A stretch of DNA of 5,447 nucleotides from an uncultured Actinomycetes bacterium (lineage in GTDB: Bacteria > Actinomycetota > Actinomycetes > Nanopelagicales > Nanopelagicaceae). Shown here piece by piece: positions 1 through 5,447 of the stretch. The notes under the pieces are model-generated. The model was given only the letters and a program-made list of their open reading frames with translations, did not search any database and was not told the origin of the DNA. The translations under genes were made by a program, and so were the position numbers. How positions within the stretch are numbered: position 1 is the stretch's first letter; each line of letters starts with the position of its first letter. The stretch lies in assembly GCA_903918325.1 (NCBI GenBank), contig CAIXDY010000148.1:1-5447 (forward strand), given 5' to 3'.

Positions 1-1088
1 ATTGAAAAAATTTGATCGGCTACTTGATCCCAATCAAATTGTGAACCTCTGGCTTTTCCGGCGAGTGCCAGGGCATGTCGTTTGTCTTCATCTCGTAATA
101 GATCTATCACGACTTTAGCTAAATCAGTTGAGTCACCAGATTTAAAAAGTGCACCGAACTCACCATGTCCGAGCAGTGAATCAAAAGCTGGAATATCACT
201 GGCTACAACACATGCCCCCCCAGCCAAAGCTTCAGCCAAAATGATTCCGAATGATTCACCCCCAGTATTAGGAGCTACATACAGCGAGACCGAAGACATG
301 AAATCTGCTTTTTCCTCTTCGGTGATGCGTCCTAAAAATTCAAAGCGGTGAAGCAATTGCGGATCAATATATTTTTTTGCATCATCGATGTCCCCAGGAC
401 CTGCAACAAACACTTTCACATCTGGCGCAAACCTAGAAATAATTGGTAAGGCATCCACCAATACTTGTAAACCTTTTCGTGGTTCATCAAAGCGTCCGAT
501 GAAACCGATGGTGTTACCGGACCATTTACTTTGCACCGTGCCTTGGGCATATCGTTTGGCATAAATTCCATTTGGGATAATTACGGCATCGGTTTCTAGA
601 TGATCGGTGAGAGTCAGGCGAGCGGCTTCAGATACTGCGATTCGAGCCGATAGTTTCTCAATTGCCGGTTCCAGAATTGGCCCAATTGCGAAGATAACTT
701 TTTGGCGTTTTGCTGCAGCATGAAAAGTCCCCACCATTGGTCCTTCAGCGGCCCAGCATGCCAACAAGGAAATCGATGGAATGGCAGGTTCATGTAAATG
801 GAGTAAATCAAAATTTCCAGCGGCAATCCATTGACGCACACGTGCGTAAGCGATTGGCCCAAATAGAACACGCGCTACTGCGCCGTTATAAGGAATTGCA
901 ATTGGTTTTCCAGCACTCACAACATAAGAAGGCAGGGAACTTTCATCAATTGCTGGAGCTAAAACCGAAACTTGGTGGCCCGCCTTGATTAAAAATTCGG
1001 CTAAATCACGGATGTGGTTTTGTACACCACCCGGTGTATCCCAACCGTATGGGCACACAATTCCAATTCTAAGTTTTTTCGTTAACAC
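1..1088 (-). CDS. pimA: Phosphatidyl-myo-inositol mannosyltransferase PimA (C-terminus cut by window edge)
   Basis: GT-B fold glycosyltransferase of family GT4. By family knowledge it transfers mannose from GDP-mannose to the 2-position of the inositol of phosphatidylinositol, at the inner face of the plasma membrane, giving PIM1. I translated the minus strand by hand from a GTG at 1088: the frame stays open for 362 codons to the left edge, with no stop or frameshift. Mycobacterial PimA is about 380 residues, so only a short C-terminal tail should be missing. Visible motifs are the N-terminal RIGIVCPYGWDTPGGVQNH loop (G20, G21, Q23), H123 in GTFHA (like mycobacterial H118), R199 and K205 in GRFDEPRKGL (like R196 and K202), and the E-x7-E pair E278/E286 in GGESFGIILAEAL. 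The GTG reuses the last base of the patA stop codon and has a good Shine-Dalgarno sequence. It is the third visible gene of the pgsA-patA-pimA operon. A related GT4 mannosyltransferase is the only serious alternative, and the operon context argues against it. Confidence 0.95.
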   Translation of the reverse strand, partial: MLTKKLRIGIVCPYGWDTPGGVQNHIRDLAEFLIKAGHQVSVLAPAIDESSLPSYVVSAGKPIAIPYNGAVARVLFGPIAYARVRQWIAAGNFDLLHLHEPAIPSISLLACWAAEGPMVGTFHAAAKRQKVIFAIGPILEPAIEKLSARIAVSEAARLTLTDHLETDAVIIPNGIYAKRYAQGTVQSKWSGNTIGFIGRFDEPRKGLQVLVDALPIISRFAPDVKVFVAGPGDIDDAKKYIDPQLLHRFEFLGRITEEEKADFMSSVSLYVAPNTGGESFGIILAEALAGGACVVASDIPAFDSLLGHGEFGALFKSGDSTDLAKVVIDLLRDEDKRHALALAGKARGSQFDWDQVADQIFS

Positions 1089-1972
1089 TATTCGCGGTCC
1101 TTAAAATCGCCATCAATCCAGATACGTTGCATCATGTGCCAATCCTGCGGATGTTTACGGATACCTGCAGCAAAATGATTCGCTGACGTCTGTACTAGTT
1201 GTGAAACTTTTTCGCTCTCAGTTCCTGTTGTTGGAATTGCAATATGTTCTAAATCAATGTGAATGCCAGAATCGGTATAAGAAACATAAGCACTAATAAA
1301 TGGTGCACTCGTGCGAAGGGCCAACAACGCAGGTCCGGCTGGCATACGCGCAGGTCCACCAAAAAACTCGACATTAATTCCAGATCTAGATAAATCTCGA
1401 TCTGCAGCCAAGGCAATAACACAACCTGCTTTAGCTCTCTGCATTAATGTAGGAATCACTCTTCCATCTAAAGGCAAAGCTTCCATGCCAAAATCAGCGC
1501 GGTATTGCATAAATTTTTTGAATAGTTTTTCGGGCTTTAAATGCTCTGCCACAGTAACTAATTGTGCGCCTTTAGCACAAAAATAAGCTGCAGCGTGATC
1601 ATAGTTTCCGCAATGTGGCAGCGTGACTATTGCTCCATTGCCGGCGGCAATTGCATCCAGCAAAATGCTTTCGTCATTGAAAGTCACAGTGCTAAGAATT
1701 CTCTCCCGAGACCAATCGGGAAATCTAAACGTGTCACACCAATAACGAAGCGCCGAACGCATTCCACGGTAAACCAAGAGATCTAAATCTAGCTCTGTAA
1801 TTGTGGGCTGTGTTCTTGCCAAGTTAGAGCGCAGACGAGCCACGCTTTTTCCATTTTTGCGAACCAAATAATCGGCAATCCTGTTGGCATTTGCATATAC
1901 AAATTTTTCAGGCAACCACCTTAAAATTCGCCAAGCAGCGAAATATCCCAACGCCACAATATTTTGCATCAT
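1088..1972 (-). CDS. patA: Phosphatidylinositol mannoside acyltransferase, PatA type (LpxL/HtrB-like lysophospholipid acyltransferase family)
   Basis: A 294-residue acyltransferase of the LpxL/HtrB/PatA family. In mycobacteria PatA moves a palmitoyl group from acyl-CoA to the 6-position of the mannose that PimA adds to phosphatidylinositol. It acts at the inner membrane face. The catalytic HX4D motif is seen as H120-CGNY-D125. A second conserved acid, E202 in NVEFFGGPARMPAGPALLALR, matches the glutamate that pairs with the histidine in mycobacterial PatA (H126 and E200 there). The C-terminal HPQDWHMMQRIW segment is typical of the family. The hydrophobic and aromatic N-terminus (residues 4-20) probably associates with the membrane. 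Length is close to the usual 300 or so. The start ATG overlaps the pgsA stop as ATGA (4 bases), suggesting translational coupling; a second in-frame ATG follows immediately at 1969. The acyl acceptor is inferred from family and from the pgsA and pimA neighbours; the acyltransferase fold is secure. Confidence 0.9.
   Translation of the reverse strand: MMQNIVALGYFAAWRILRWLPEKFVYANANRIADYLVRKNGKSVARLRSNLARTQPTITELDLDLLVYRGMRSALRYWCDTFRFPDWSRERILSTVTFNDESILLDAIAAGNGAIVTLPHCGNYDHAAAYFCAKGAQLVTVAEHLKPEKLFKKFMQYRADFGMEALPLDGRVIPTLMQRAKAGCVIALAADRDLSRSGINVEFFGGPARMPAGPALLALRTSAPFISAYVSYTDSGIHIDLEHIAIPTTGTESEKVSQLVQTSANHFAAGIRKHPQDWHMMQRIWIDGDFKDRE
1098..1102 (-). promoter_or_regulatory. Shine-Dalgarno site of pimA
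   Basis: AAGGA on the minus strand lies 9 nt upstream of the GTG at 1088, inside the last codons of patA. It supports the GTG as the pimA start. The next residues (LTKKLRIGIV) also give the expected short PimA N-terminus. Confidence 0.7.
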
Positions 1973-2568
1973 GGTTTTAAAGCTCGTTTAACGATCAGCA
2001 TCCGCTGGATCACAGTAATCGATCCAAGAATTGCTAAAAGCCACATACCGATTGCCAGAATGTAATCGAGTCCCAGGCCATCTAATCCGATTGCCACTAG
2101 AGCGATTATTAATCTTTCGGTACGTTCTGCAATTCCGCCGGTGCATACAATGGAGAAACTTTCGGCTTTAGCCCGAATATATGGAACTAACATTCCAGTT
2201 ACTAAAGCCAGAATTACAACGTAACTCAAATGATCGCGCGCATTTATCAAGTAAATCGTCAGCCCTAATAAAATCGCGCAATCAGTTAGTCGATCAATCG
2301 TGGAATCTAAAAAACTCCCCCACGTACTTGCCCCAGCTTTAGATATCCGCGCCATAGCACCATCGAATAGATCGCTTAAAGCAAAAATAACTATGCACAG
2401 CGTTCCAGCAAATAAGTGACCTGTGGGGTAAAAATACATCGCACAAGAAATCACACCTAGCGCTCCAACCCAGGTGACCGCGTTGGCGGTGAGCCCAAAG
2501 CGCAAGGCGGCGCTGGCTACGGGTGTTATTAATCTCGTAACCGCGGGTTTCAAAGAACGACTAATCAT
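1969..2568 (-). CDS. pgsA: Phosphatidylinositol phosphate synthase (CDP-alcohol phosphatidyltransferase)
   Basis: A 199-residue integral membrane enzyme. By family knowledge it joins CDP-diacylglycerol and inositol 1-phosphate to give phosphatidylinositol phosphate, which is dephosphorylated to PI. The complete CDP-alcohol phosphatidyltransferase signature is present: D66-x2-D69-G70-x2-A73-R74-x9-G84-x3-D88-x3-D92, whose aspartates bind the metal ion. The actinobacterial PIP-synthase residues follow: PYIRAKAE (129-136) and GGIAERTERLI (144-154), matching mycobacterial PgsA1 rather than phosphatidylglycerophosphate synthases. Several hydrophobic stretches (about 30-47, 50-66, 95-109, 114-130, 151-165 and 168-186) fit the usual six membrane helices. 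The reading frame is open further upstream to 2775, but I chose the ATG at 2568. It gives the family's normal length and N-terminus (MISRSLKPAVTRLITPVA), while the extension is not protein-like for this family and is the antisense of the EF-G2-like gene. First gene of the pgsA-patA-pimA unit; a leaderless promoter is proposed just upstream. Confidence 0.94.
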   Translation of the reverse strand: MISRSLKPAVTRLITPVASAALRFGLTANAVTWVGALGVISCAMYFYPTGHLFAGTLCIVIFALSDLFDGAMARISKAGASTWGSFLDSTIDRLTDCAILLGLTIYLINARDHLSYVVILALVTGMLVPYIRAKAESFSIVCTGGIAERTERLIIALVAIGLDGLGLDYILAIGMWLLAILGSITVIQRMLIVKRALKP

Positions 2569-2576
2569 TAAGGCAC

Positions 2577-2606
2577 ATCGTAGGCTGAGCCAGTGCAGAA
2601 TGACAC
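2577..2606 (-). promoter_or_regulatory. Putative leaderless promoter of the pgsA-patA-pimA operon
   Basis: On the minus strand TACGAT (2582-2577) matches the TAnnnT -10 form favoured in actinobacteria, with 4 of 6 bases of TATAAT. It ends 8 bases before the first base of the pgsA ATG at 2568, so transcription would begin on or next to the start codon. GTGTCA (2606-2601), with 18-bp spacing, is a weak -35 candidate (4 of 6 to TTGACA). No convincing Shine-Dalgarno sequence precedes the ATG, which fits a leaderless mRNA. The -35 lies inside the first codons of the divergent gene. Prediction by eye only. Confidence 0.45.
2581..2586 (+). promoter_or_regulatory. Putative -10 element of the EF-G2-like gene (leaderless)
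   Basis: TAGGCT fits TAnnnT and ends 6 nt before the GTG start at 2593, so the transcript would begin at about the start codon. It shares two base pairs (2581-2582) with the proposed pgsA -10 on the other strand. No clear -35 is visible inside the pgsA 5' end. A three-base match is weak; the spacing is the main support. Confidence 0.3.
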
Positions 2607-3195
2607 TTCCCGCCTCAATCTCGCCGTCTTTGGCCACGAGAGCGCGCATCCGGCGCAGGTCGCTCACGCCTTTTCTGGACGGATTTTTGAGAACGCTACT
2701 AGTGAAATTGATTGTGCAATTTTTGTCCTCAATCCCAATACTGGTATCGATGCAGAAACAATTGCAATCTGGCAATCACTCGATGAATTTTTGATTCCAA
2801 GAATTGTTGTGGTGAATGATTTAGAAAATGATGCCGGAGATTTTGATGATGCCGTGATGCTTGCTAATCGAATCCTGGATCAAGTCGCGACGCCTTTTTT
2901 AGTACTGCATGACGAAGACGGTTCACCTCGTGCATTAATTGGCCTTGCAGATATGAACATTATTGATTACTCAACTGTTCCACCAACTAAGAAACCGAGC
3001 GAGCCTGAACATGAAACTTTGGTGCAGGAATTTCGCGATGAATATCTTGAATTAGTTACATCGATGGGTGAAGGCGCATTTGCCGCGGGGGTTTTATTTC
3101 CAGCAATTCCGCTGTGGATTGAAAAAGGAATCGGCGTAGATATCGTCAAGCACTATTTACTAGAGCTTGAAAAGCAATTACCAAGCCGCAGCTAG
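2593..3195 (+). CDS. EF-G2-like G-domain-only protein with degenerate nucleotide-binding motifs (putative pseudo-GTPase)
   Basis: A 200-residue protein that I align by eye to the G domain of the actinobacterial EF-G paralogue EF-G2/FusA2. Residues 40-92 (DCAIFVLNPNTGIDAETIAIWQ, then IPRIVVVNDLE) follow FusA2's DCALFVIAANEGVDE...SLWQE...MPRAVVITKLD. Residues 103-127 (LHDEDGSPRALIGLADMNIIDYS) follow the start of its G' subdomain. Residues 160-198 (GEGAFAAGVLFPAIP...GIGVDIVKHYLLEL) follow the region before domain II. The P-loop position reads G14-HESA-HPA instead of GxxxxGK[ST]. About 50 residues with switch I, switch II and DxPG are gone between residues 29 and 40. NKxD has become NDLE. Domains II-V are absent, so GTP binding and translocation are not expected. 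The frame is intact and acidic, and uses neighbour-like codons beyond the first ~30. The GTG at 2593 is the first possible start, since an in-frame TAG lies at 2581. Function is unknown; a ribosome-stalk or regulatory role through G' is only inference, and a decaying remnant is possible. Confidence 0.75.
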   Translation: MQNDTSRLNLAVFGHESAHPAQVAHAFSGRIFENATSEIDCAIFVLNPNTGIDAETIAIWQSLDEFLIPRIVVVNDLENDAGDFDDAVMLANRILDQVATPFLVLHDEDGSPRALIGLADMNIIDYSTVPPTKKPSEPEHETLVQEFRDEYLELVTSMGEGAFAAGVLFPAIPLWIEKGIGVDIVKHYLLELEKQLPSRS

Positions 3196-3702
3196 TTCAT
3201 CTCTTGTAAGTGTGAGCAATTGCGGGAGCACTTTAGTTTTACCAATAATCGGCATGAAATTAGCGTCTCCGCTCCAACGGGGAACCACATGTTGATGAAT
3301 ATGTTCTGCAACTCCAGCACCTGAAATTGCCCCTTGATTCATTCCTAAATTAAATCCCTCCGGGGCCGACACTTTACGAACAGTCACCATTGCATGCGCA
3401 GTTAGAGCAGAGATTTCTTCGCGCTCATCCGTGGTGAGTTCGGTTAAATCTGCAACATGGCGAAAAGCACACACTAAGAGATGACCTGGGTTGTATGGAT
3501 ATAAATTCATCACTACGTAGGCATTGACTCCACGGTGAACTATTAAGCCCTCTTGATCCGTCAAAGTAGGAATTCGGCAAAAAGGGCACTCCACAGCATT
3601 GCCTTCTAGAGGACGATTTTCTCCGCGTAGATAATCCAGACGGTGCGGGGCCCACAAACGTTGCCAGCCATCGGGCATGCCTGCGCCATCAATTTCCATC
3701 AT
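3178..3702 (-). CDS. HIT-family Ap4A phosphorylase-like protein (Rv2613c type)
   Basis: A 174-residue histidine-triad protein resembling M. tuberculosis Rv2613c, which splits diadenosine tetraphosphate with phosphate into ATP and ADP. The N-terminal segment WQRLWAPHRLDYLRG (13-27) and the CPFC pair (C39, C42) are typical of this subgroup. The core includes NLYPYNPGHLLV (66-77) and the triad H134-I-H136-Q-H138-VVPRW, whose middle histidine is the expected nucleophile. The C-terminus GKTKVLPQLL...LAAAW also follows Rv2613c. The ATG at 3702 overlaps the last base of the thrS stop codon (TAATG); a second ATG follows at 3699, and an AGG 4 to 7 nt upstream could serve either. Co-transcription with thrS is likely. 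Its 3' end overlaps the convergent EF-G2-like gene by 18 bp. The HIT family call is firm. Phosphorylase rather than hydrolase activity rests on resemblance and gene order. Confidence 0.9.
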   Translation of the reverse strand: MMEIDGAGMPDGWQRLWAPHRLDYLRGENRPLEGNAVECPFCRIPTLTDQEGLIVHRGVNAYVVMNLYPYNPGHLLVCAFRHVADLTELTTDEREEISALTAHAMVTVRKVSAPEGFNLGMNQGAISGAGVAEHIHQHVVPRWSGDANFMPIIGKTKVLPQLLTLTRDELAAAW

Positions 3703-5447
3703 TAAACCTGGGTGCGTTCTGCAACTACTTTTTGAATTTCAAGGATGGCTTGCGCAATTGGTATTCCATTCTTTTGTTCGCCATTGCGATATCGAAACGA
3801 AACAGCCCCTGCCGCCATATCTTCCTCGCCAGCAATAACCATAAAAGGAACTTTCTGCATTTGCGCGTTACGAACCTTCTTCTGCATGCGATCATCAGAT
3901 GCATCTAATTCGGCACGAATCCCAGCCTTTTTCATCGTCTTTATGACATCGGCTAAGTAATCAGAGAATGCATCTGCAACTGGAATTCCAACTGCCTGAA
4001 CTGGTGCTAGCCAAGGAGGGAAGGCGCCGGCGTAATGTTCGGTAAGAACGCCAAAAAATCTTTCGATGGAACCGAACAATGCGCGGTGAATCATTACTGG
4101 ACGTTGGCGTGAACCATCAGCTGCGGAATATTCAAGTTCAAATCGTTGCGGTAACTGAAAATCAACTTGAATCGTGGACATCTGCCACGTACGCCCAATG
4201 GCATCCTTGGCTTGTACGGAAATCTTCGGCCCATAAAATGCGGCGCCACCTTCATCTAAAACTAGTTCCAGGTTTTGTGCCATTGCAGCTTTGCGCAGAG
4301 TTTCTGTCGCTTCTTCCCAATCAGAATCAATACCTACGAACTTTTCCGGATTCTTTGTCGAAAGTTCAAGATAGAAATCATTGAGACCATAGTCACGGAG
4401 CAAATTCAGAACGAAAGTTAACAGCGAATCAAGTTCGGCAGCCATCTGCTCTTTAGTGCAATAAATATGTGCGTCATCTTGAGTGAAACCGCGCGCTCTA
4501 GTAATTCCGTGCAGCACCCCAGATTTTTCATAACGATAAACAGTTCCGAATTCAAAAAAACGCAGCGGGAGCTCGCGATAGGAACGTTGACGAGACTGGA
4601 ATATCAAGTTGTGAAAAGGACAGTTCATTGGCTTCATGTAGTACTGCTGGCCCGGCTTCTTTATCGTCCCATCGGCATGAAGCTCTTCATCCATAATCAT
4701 GGGTGGATACATACCTTCTGAGTACCAATCCAAGTGACCAGATTTTTCAAAAAGTGCCGCCTTTGTTAAGTGCGGCGAGTACACAAATTCATAATCTTCT
4801 TCTTCATGTCGCTTGCGTGAATAATCCTCCATCGCTCGGCGAATAATTCCACCCTTGGGATGAAAGACTGCAAGACCAGAACCAATCTCTTCGGGGAATG
4901 AAAAGAGGTCAAGTTCAGTTCCAAGTCTGCGGTGATCGCGCTTCTCGGCCTCGGCTAAAAGTTCAAGATGGGTATTGAGTTCATCTTGTGATGGCCAGGC
5001 AGTGCCATAAATACGCTGCAGCATTGGATTCTTTTCTGAACCGCGCCAATATGCTGCGGCGCTACGCATCAATTTAAATGCCGGAATGTGTTTTGTAGAA
5101 GGTAAATGCGGACCTCGACACAAATCGCCCCACACTGGATTTCCATCTCTACCTAAATTGTCATAAATAGTTAACTCAGCCCCGCCAACTTCAACACTTG
5201 CTTCTTCGCCCGCTGGACCTTTAATACCTATTAACTCGCACTTATACGGTTCATGAGAAAGTTCAGCTAGCGCTTGGCTTTCAGAAACAACGCGGCGGCG
5301 AAAACGTTGACCATCTTTAACAATCTTTCGCATAACGCTTTCAATTTTTACGAAATCATCTGGATTGAAAGGCGTCGTGGGATCGAAGTCGTAGTAGAAG
5401 CCATCCTTGATCGGTGGACCGATTCCTAGTTTTGTATCAGCGAATAC
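3702..5447 (-). CDS. thrS: Threonyl-tRNA synthetase (N-terminus beyond the window edge)
   Basis: Class II aminoacyl-tRNA synthetase that charges tRNA-Thr in the cytoplasm. The frame is open from the right edge (reading VFADTKLGIGPPIKDGFYYDFD), so the ATG at 5333 is internal and 581 residues are present. The full protein is usually 640-690 residues, so the TGS domain and the editing-site HxxxH lie outside the window. The rest of the editing site is seen as C-RGP-H (codons at 5120 and 5108). The catalytic core has motif 1 around FHPKGGIIRRAMEDY and motif 2 at FEFGTVYRYEKSGVLHGITRARGF. The zinc ligands are Cys in MNCPFH (4622), His in DDAHIYC (4469) and His in MIHRALFGS (4088), the last within motif 3. 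The C-terminal anticodon-binding domain runs from about WLAPVQAVGI to the end, with GIRAELDASDDRMQKKVRNAQ. Nothing appears truncated or abnormal. It is the upstream partner of the HIT gene. Confidence 0.97.
   Translation of the reverse strand, partial: VFADTKLGIGPPIKDGFYYDFDPTTPFNPDDFVKIESVMRKIVKDGQRFRRRVVSESQALAELSHEPYKCELIGIKGPAGEEASVEVGGAELTIYDNLGRDGNPVWGDLCRGPHLPSTKHIPAFKLMRSAAAYWRGSEKNPMLQRIYGTAWPSQDELNTHLELLAEAEKRDHRRLGTELDLFSFPEEIGSGLAVFHPKGGIIRRAMEDYSRKRHEEEDYEFVYSPHLTKAALFEKSGHLDWYSEGMYPPMIMDEELHADGTIKKPGQQYYMKPMNCPFHNLIFQSRQRSYRELPLRFFEFGTVYRYEKSGVLHGITRARGFTQDDAHIYCTKEQMAAELDSLLTFVLNLLRDYGLNDFYLELSTKNPEKFVGIDSDWEEATETLRKAAMAQNLELVLDEGGAAFYGPKISVQAKDAIGRTWQMSTIQVDFQLPQRFELEYSAADGSRQRPVMIHRALFGSIERFFGVLTEHYAGAFPPWLAPVQAVGIPVADAFSDYLADVIKTMKKAGIRAELDASDDRMQKKVRNAQMQKVPFMVIAGEEDMAAGAVSFRYRNGEQKNGIPIAQAILEIQKVVAERTQV

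Noticed and set aside
215..221. Run of seven C (G7 in pimA sense) as a possible phase-variation tract
   Set aside because: It encodes the ordinary AGGA turn of a GT4 enzyme, the frame is intact through it, and a single 7-base run is expected by chance.
614..871. Minus-strand open frame within the pimA region, and plus-strand frames at 82-351 and 710-988
   Set aside because: All are shadows of pimA, which is open from 1088 to the left edge in a different frame with all catalytic motifs.
1311..1786. Two plus-strand open frames opposite patA
   Set aside because: They are antisense to a well-supported acyltransferase and show no recognisable protein features.
2569..2775. N-terminal extension of the pgsA reading frame by 69 residues
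   Set aside because: The sequence is antisense to the EF-G2-like gene, lacks any family match, and the ATG at 2568 gives the normal PIP-synthase length and N-terminus with a plausible leaderless promoter.
3174..3223. Inverted repeat GCAATT...AATTGC near the convergent gene ends as a terminator
   Set aside because: The arms are only 6 bp, about 40 nt apart, and no T-run follows, so it is not a credible terminator.
2967..3655. Minus-strand small frames at 2967-3149 and 3425-3655
   Set aside because: The first is antisense to the EF-G2-like gene; the second is an out-of-frame shadow of the HIT gene. Neither resembles a protein family.
3745..4721. Plus-strand open frames opposite thrS
   Set aside because: They are antisense to conserved ThrRS motifs and have no independent support.
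5331..5333. ATG at 5333 as the thrS start
   Set aside because: The frame continues upstream to the window edge with conserved ThrRS sequence (LGIGPPIKDGFYYDFD), so this ATG is internal.

Overview
The window holds a block of housekeeping genes from an actinobacterium. The gene set thrS, HIT-family Ap4A phosphorylase, pgsA, PatA-type acyltransferase and pimA, in that order, is the arrangement known from Mycobacterium tuberculosis (Rv2614c to Rv2610c). The protein motifs are also actinobacterial: the PIP-synthase RAKAE and ER-x-ER residues, and the NPGH plus HxHQH signature of the Rv2613c-type HIT protein. Base composition is only moderate in GC and the genes are packed with almost no intergenic DNA. 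That fits a streamlined, low-GC lineage such as the freshwater Nanopelagicales (acI), but this placement is inference from composition and compactness.

Layout from right to left, because most genes are on the minus strand. Positions 5447-3702 hold threonyl-tRNA synthetase, cut at its N-terminus by the window edge. It is joined by a 1-base stop/start overlap to the Ap4A phosphorylase-like HIT protein (3702-3178). Positions 2593-3195 hold a plus-strand gene for a 200-residue protein resembling only the G domain of the actinobacterial EF-G paralogue EF-G2 (FusA2), with every nucleotide-binding motif lost. Positions 2568-1 hold a minus-strand operon: phosphatidylinositol-phosphate synthase (pgsA), the PIM acyltransferase (patA) and the PIM mannosyltransferase (pimA). 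The operon genes are linked by a 4-base and a 1-base overlap, and pimA runs off the left edge.

The pgsA, patA and pimA products make phosphatidylinositol phosphate, the precursor of phosphatidylinositol, then add the first mannose and acylate the mannosylated lipid at the cytoplasmic face of the membrane. ThrRS and the HIT protein form a separate translation and dinucleotide-metabolism unit.

The most unusual item is the EF-G2-like pseudo-GTPase gene. It lies in reverse orientation exactly where the conserved cluster would run from HIT to pgsA. It converges on the HIT gene with overlapping 3' ends, and diverges from pgsA across only 24 bp. In that gap two back-to-back TAnnnT -10-like hexamers overlap and sit at leaderless distance from both start codons. 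No RNA genes, mobile elements, CRISPR arrays or gene-free stretches above 300 bases were seen.
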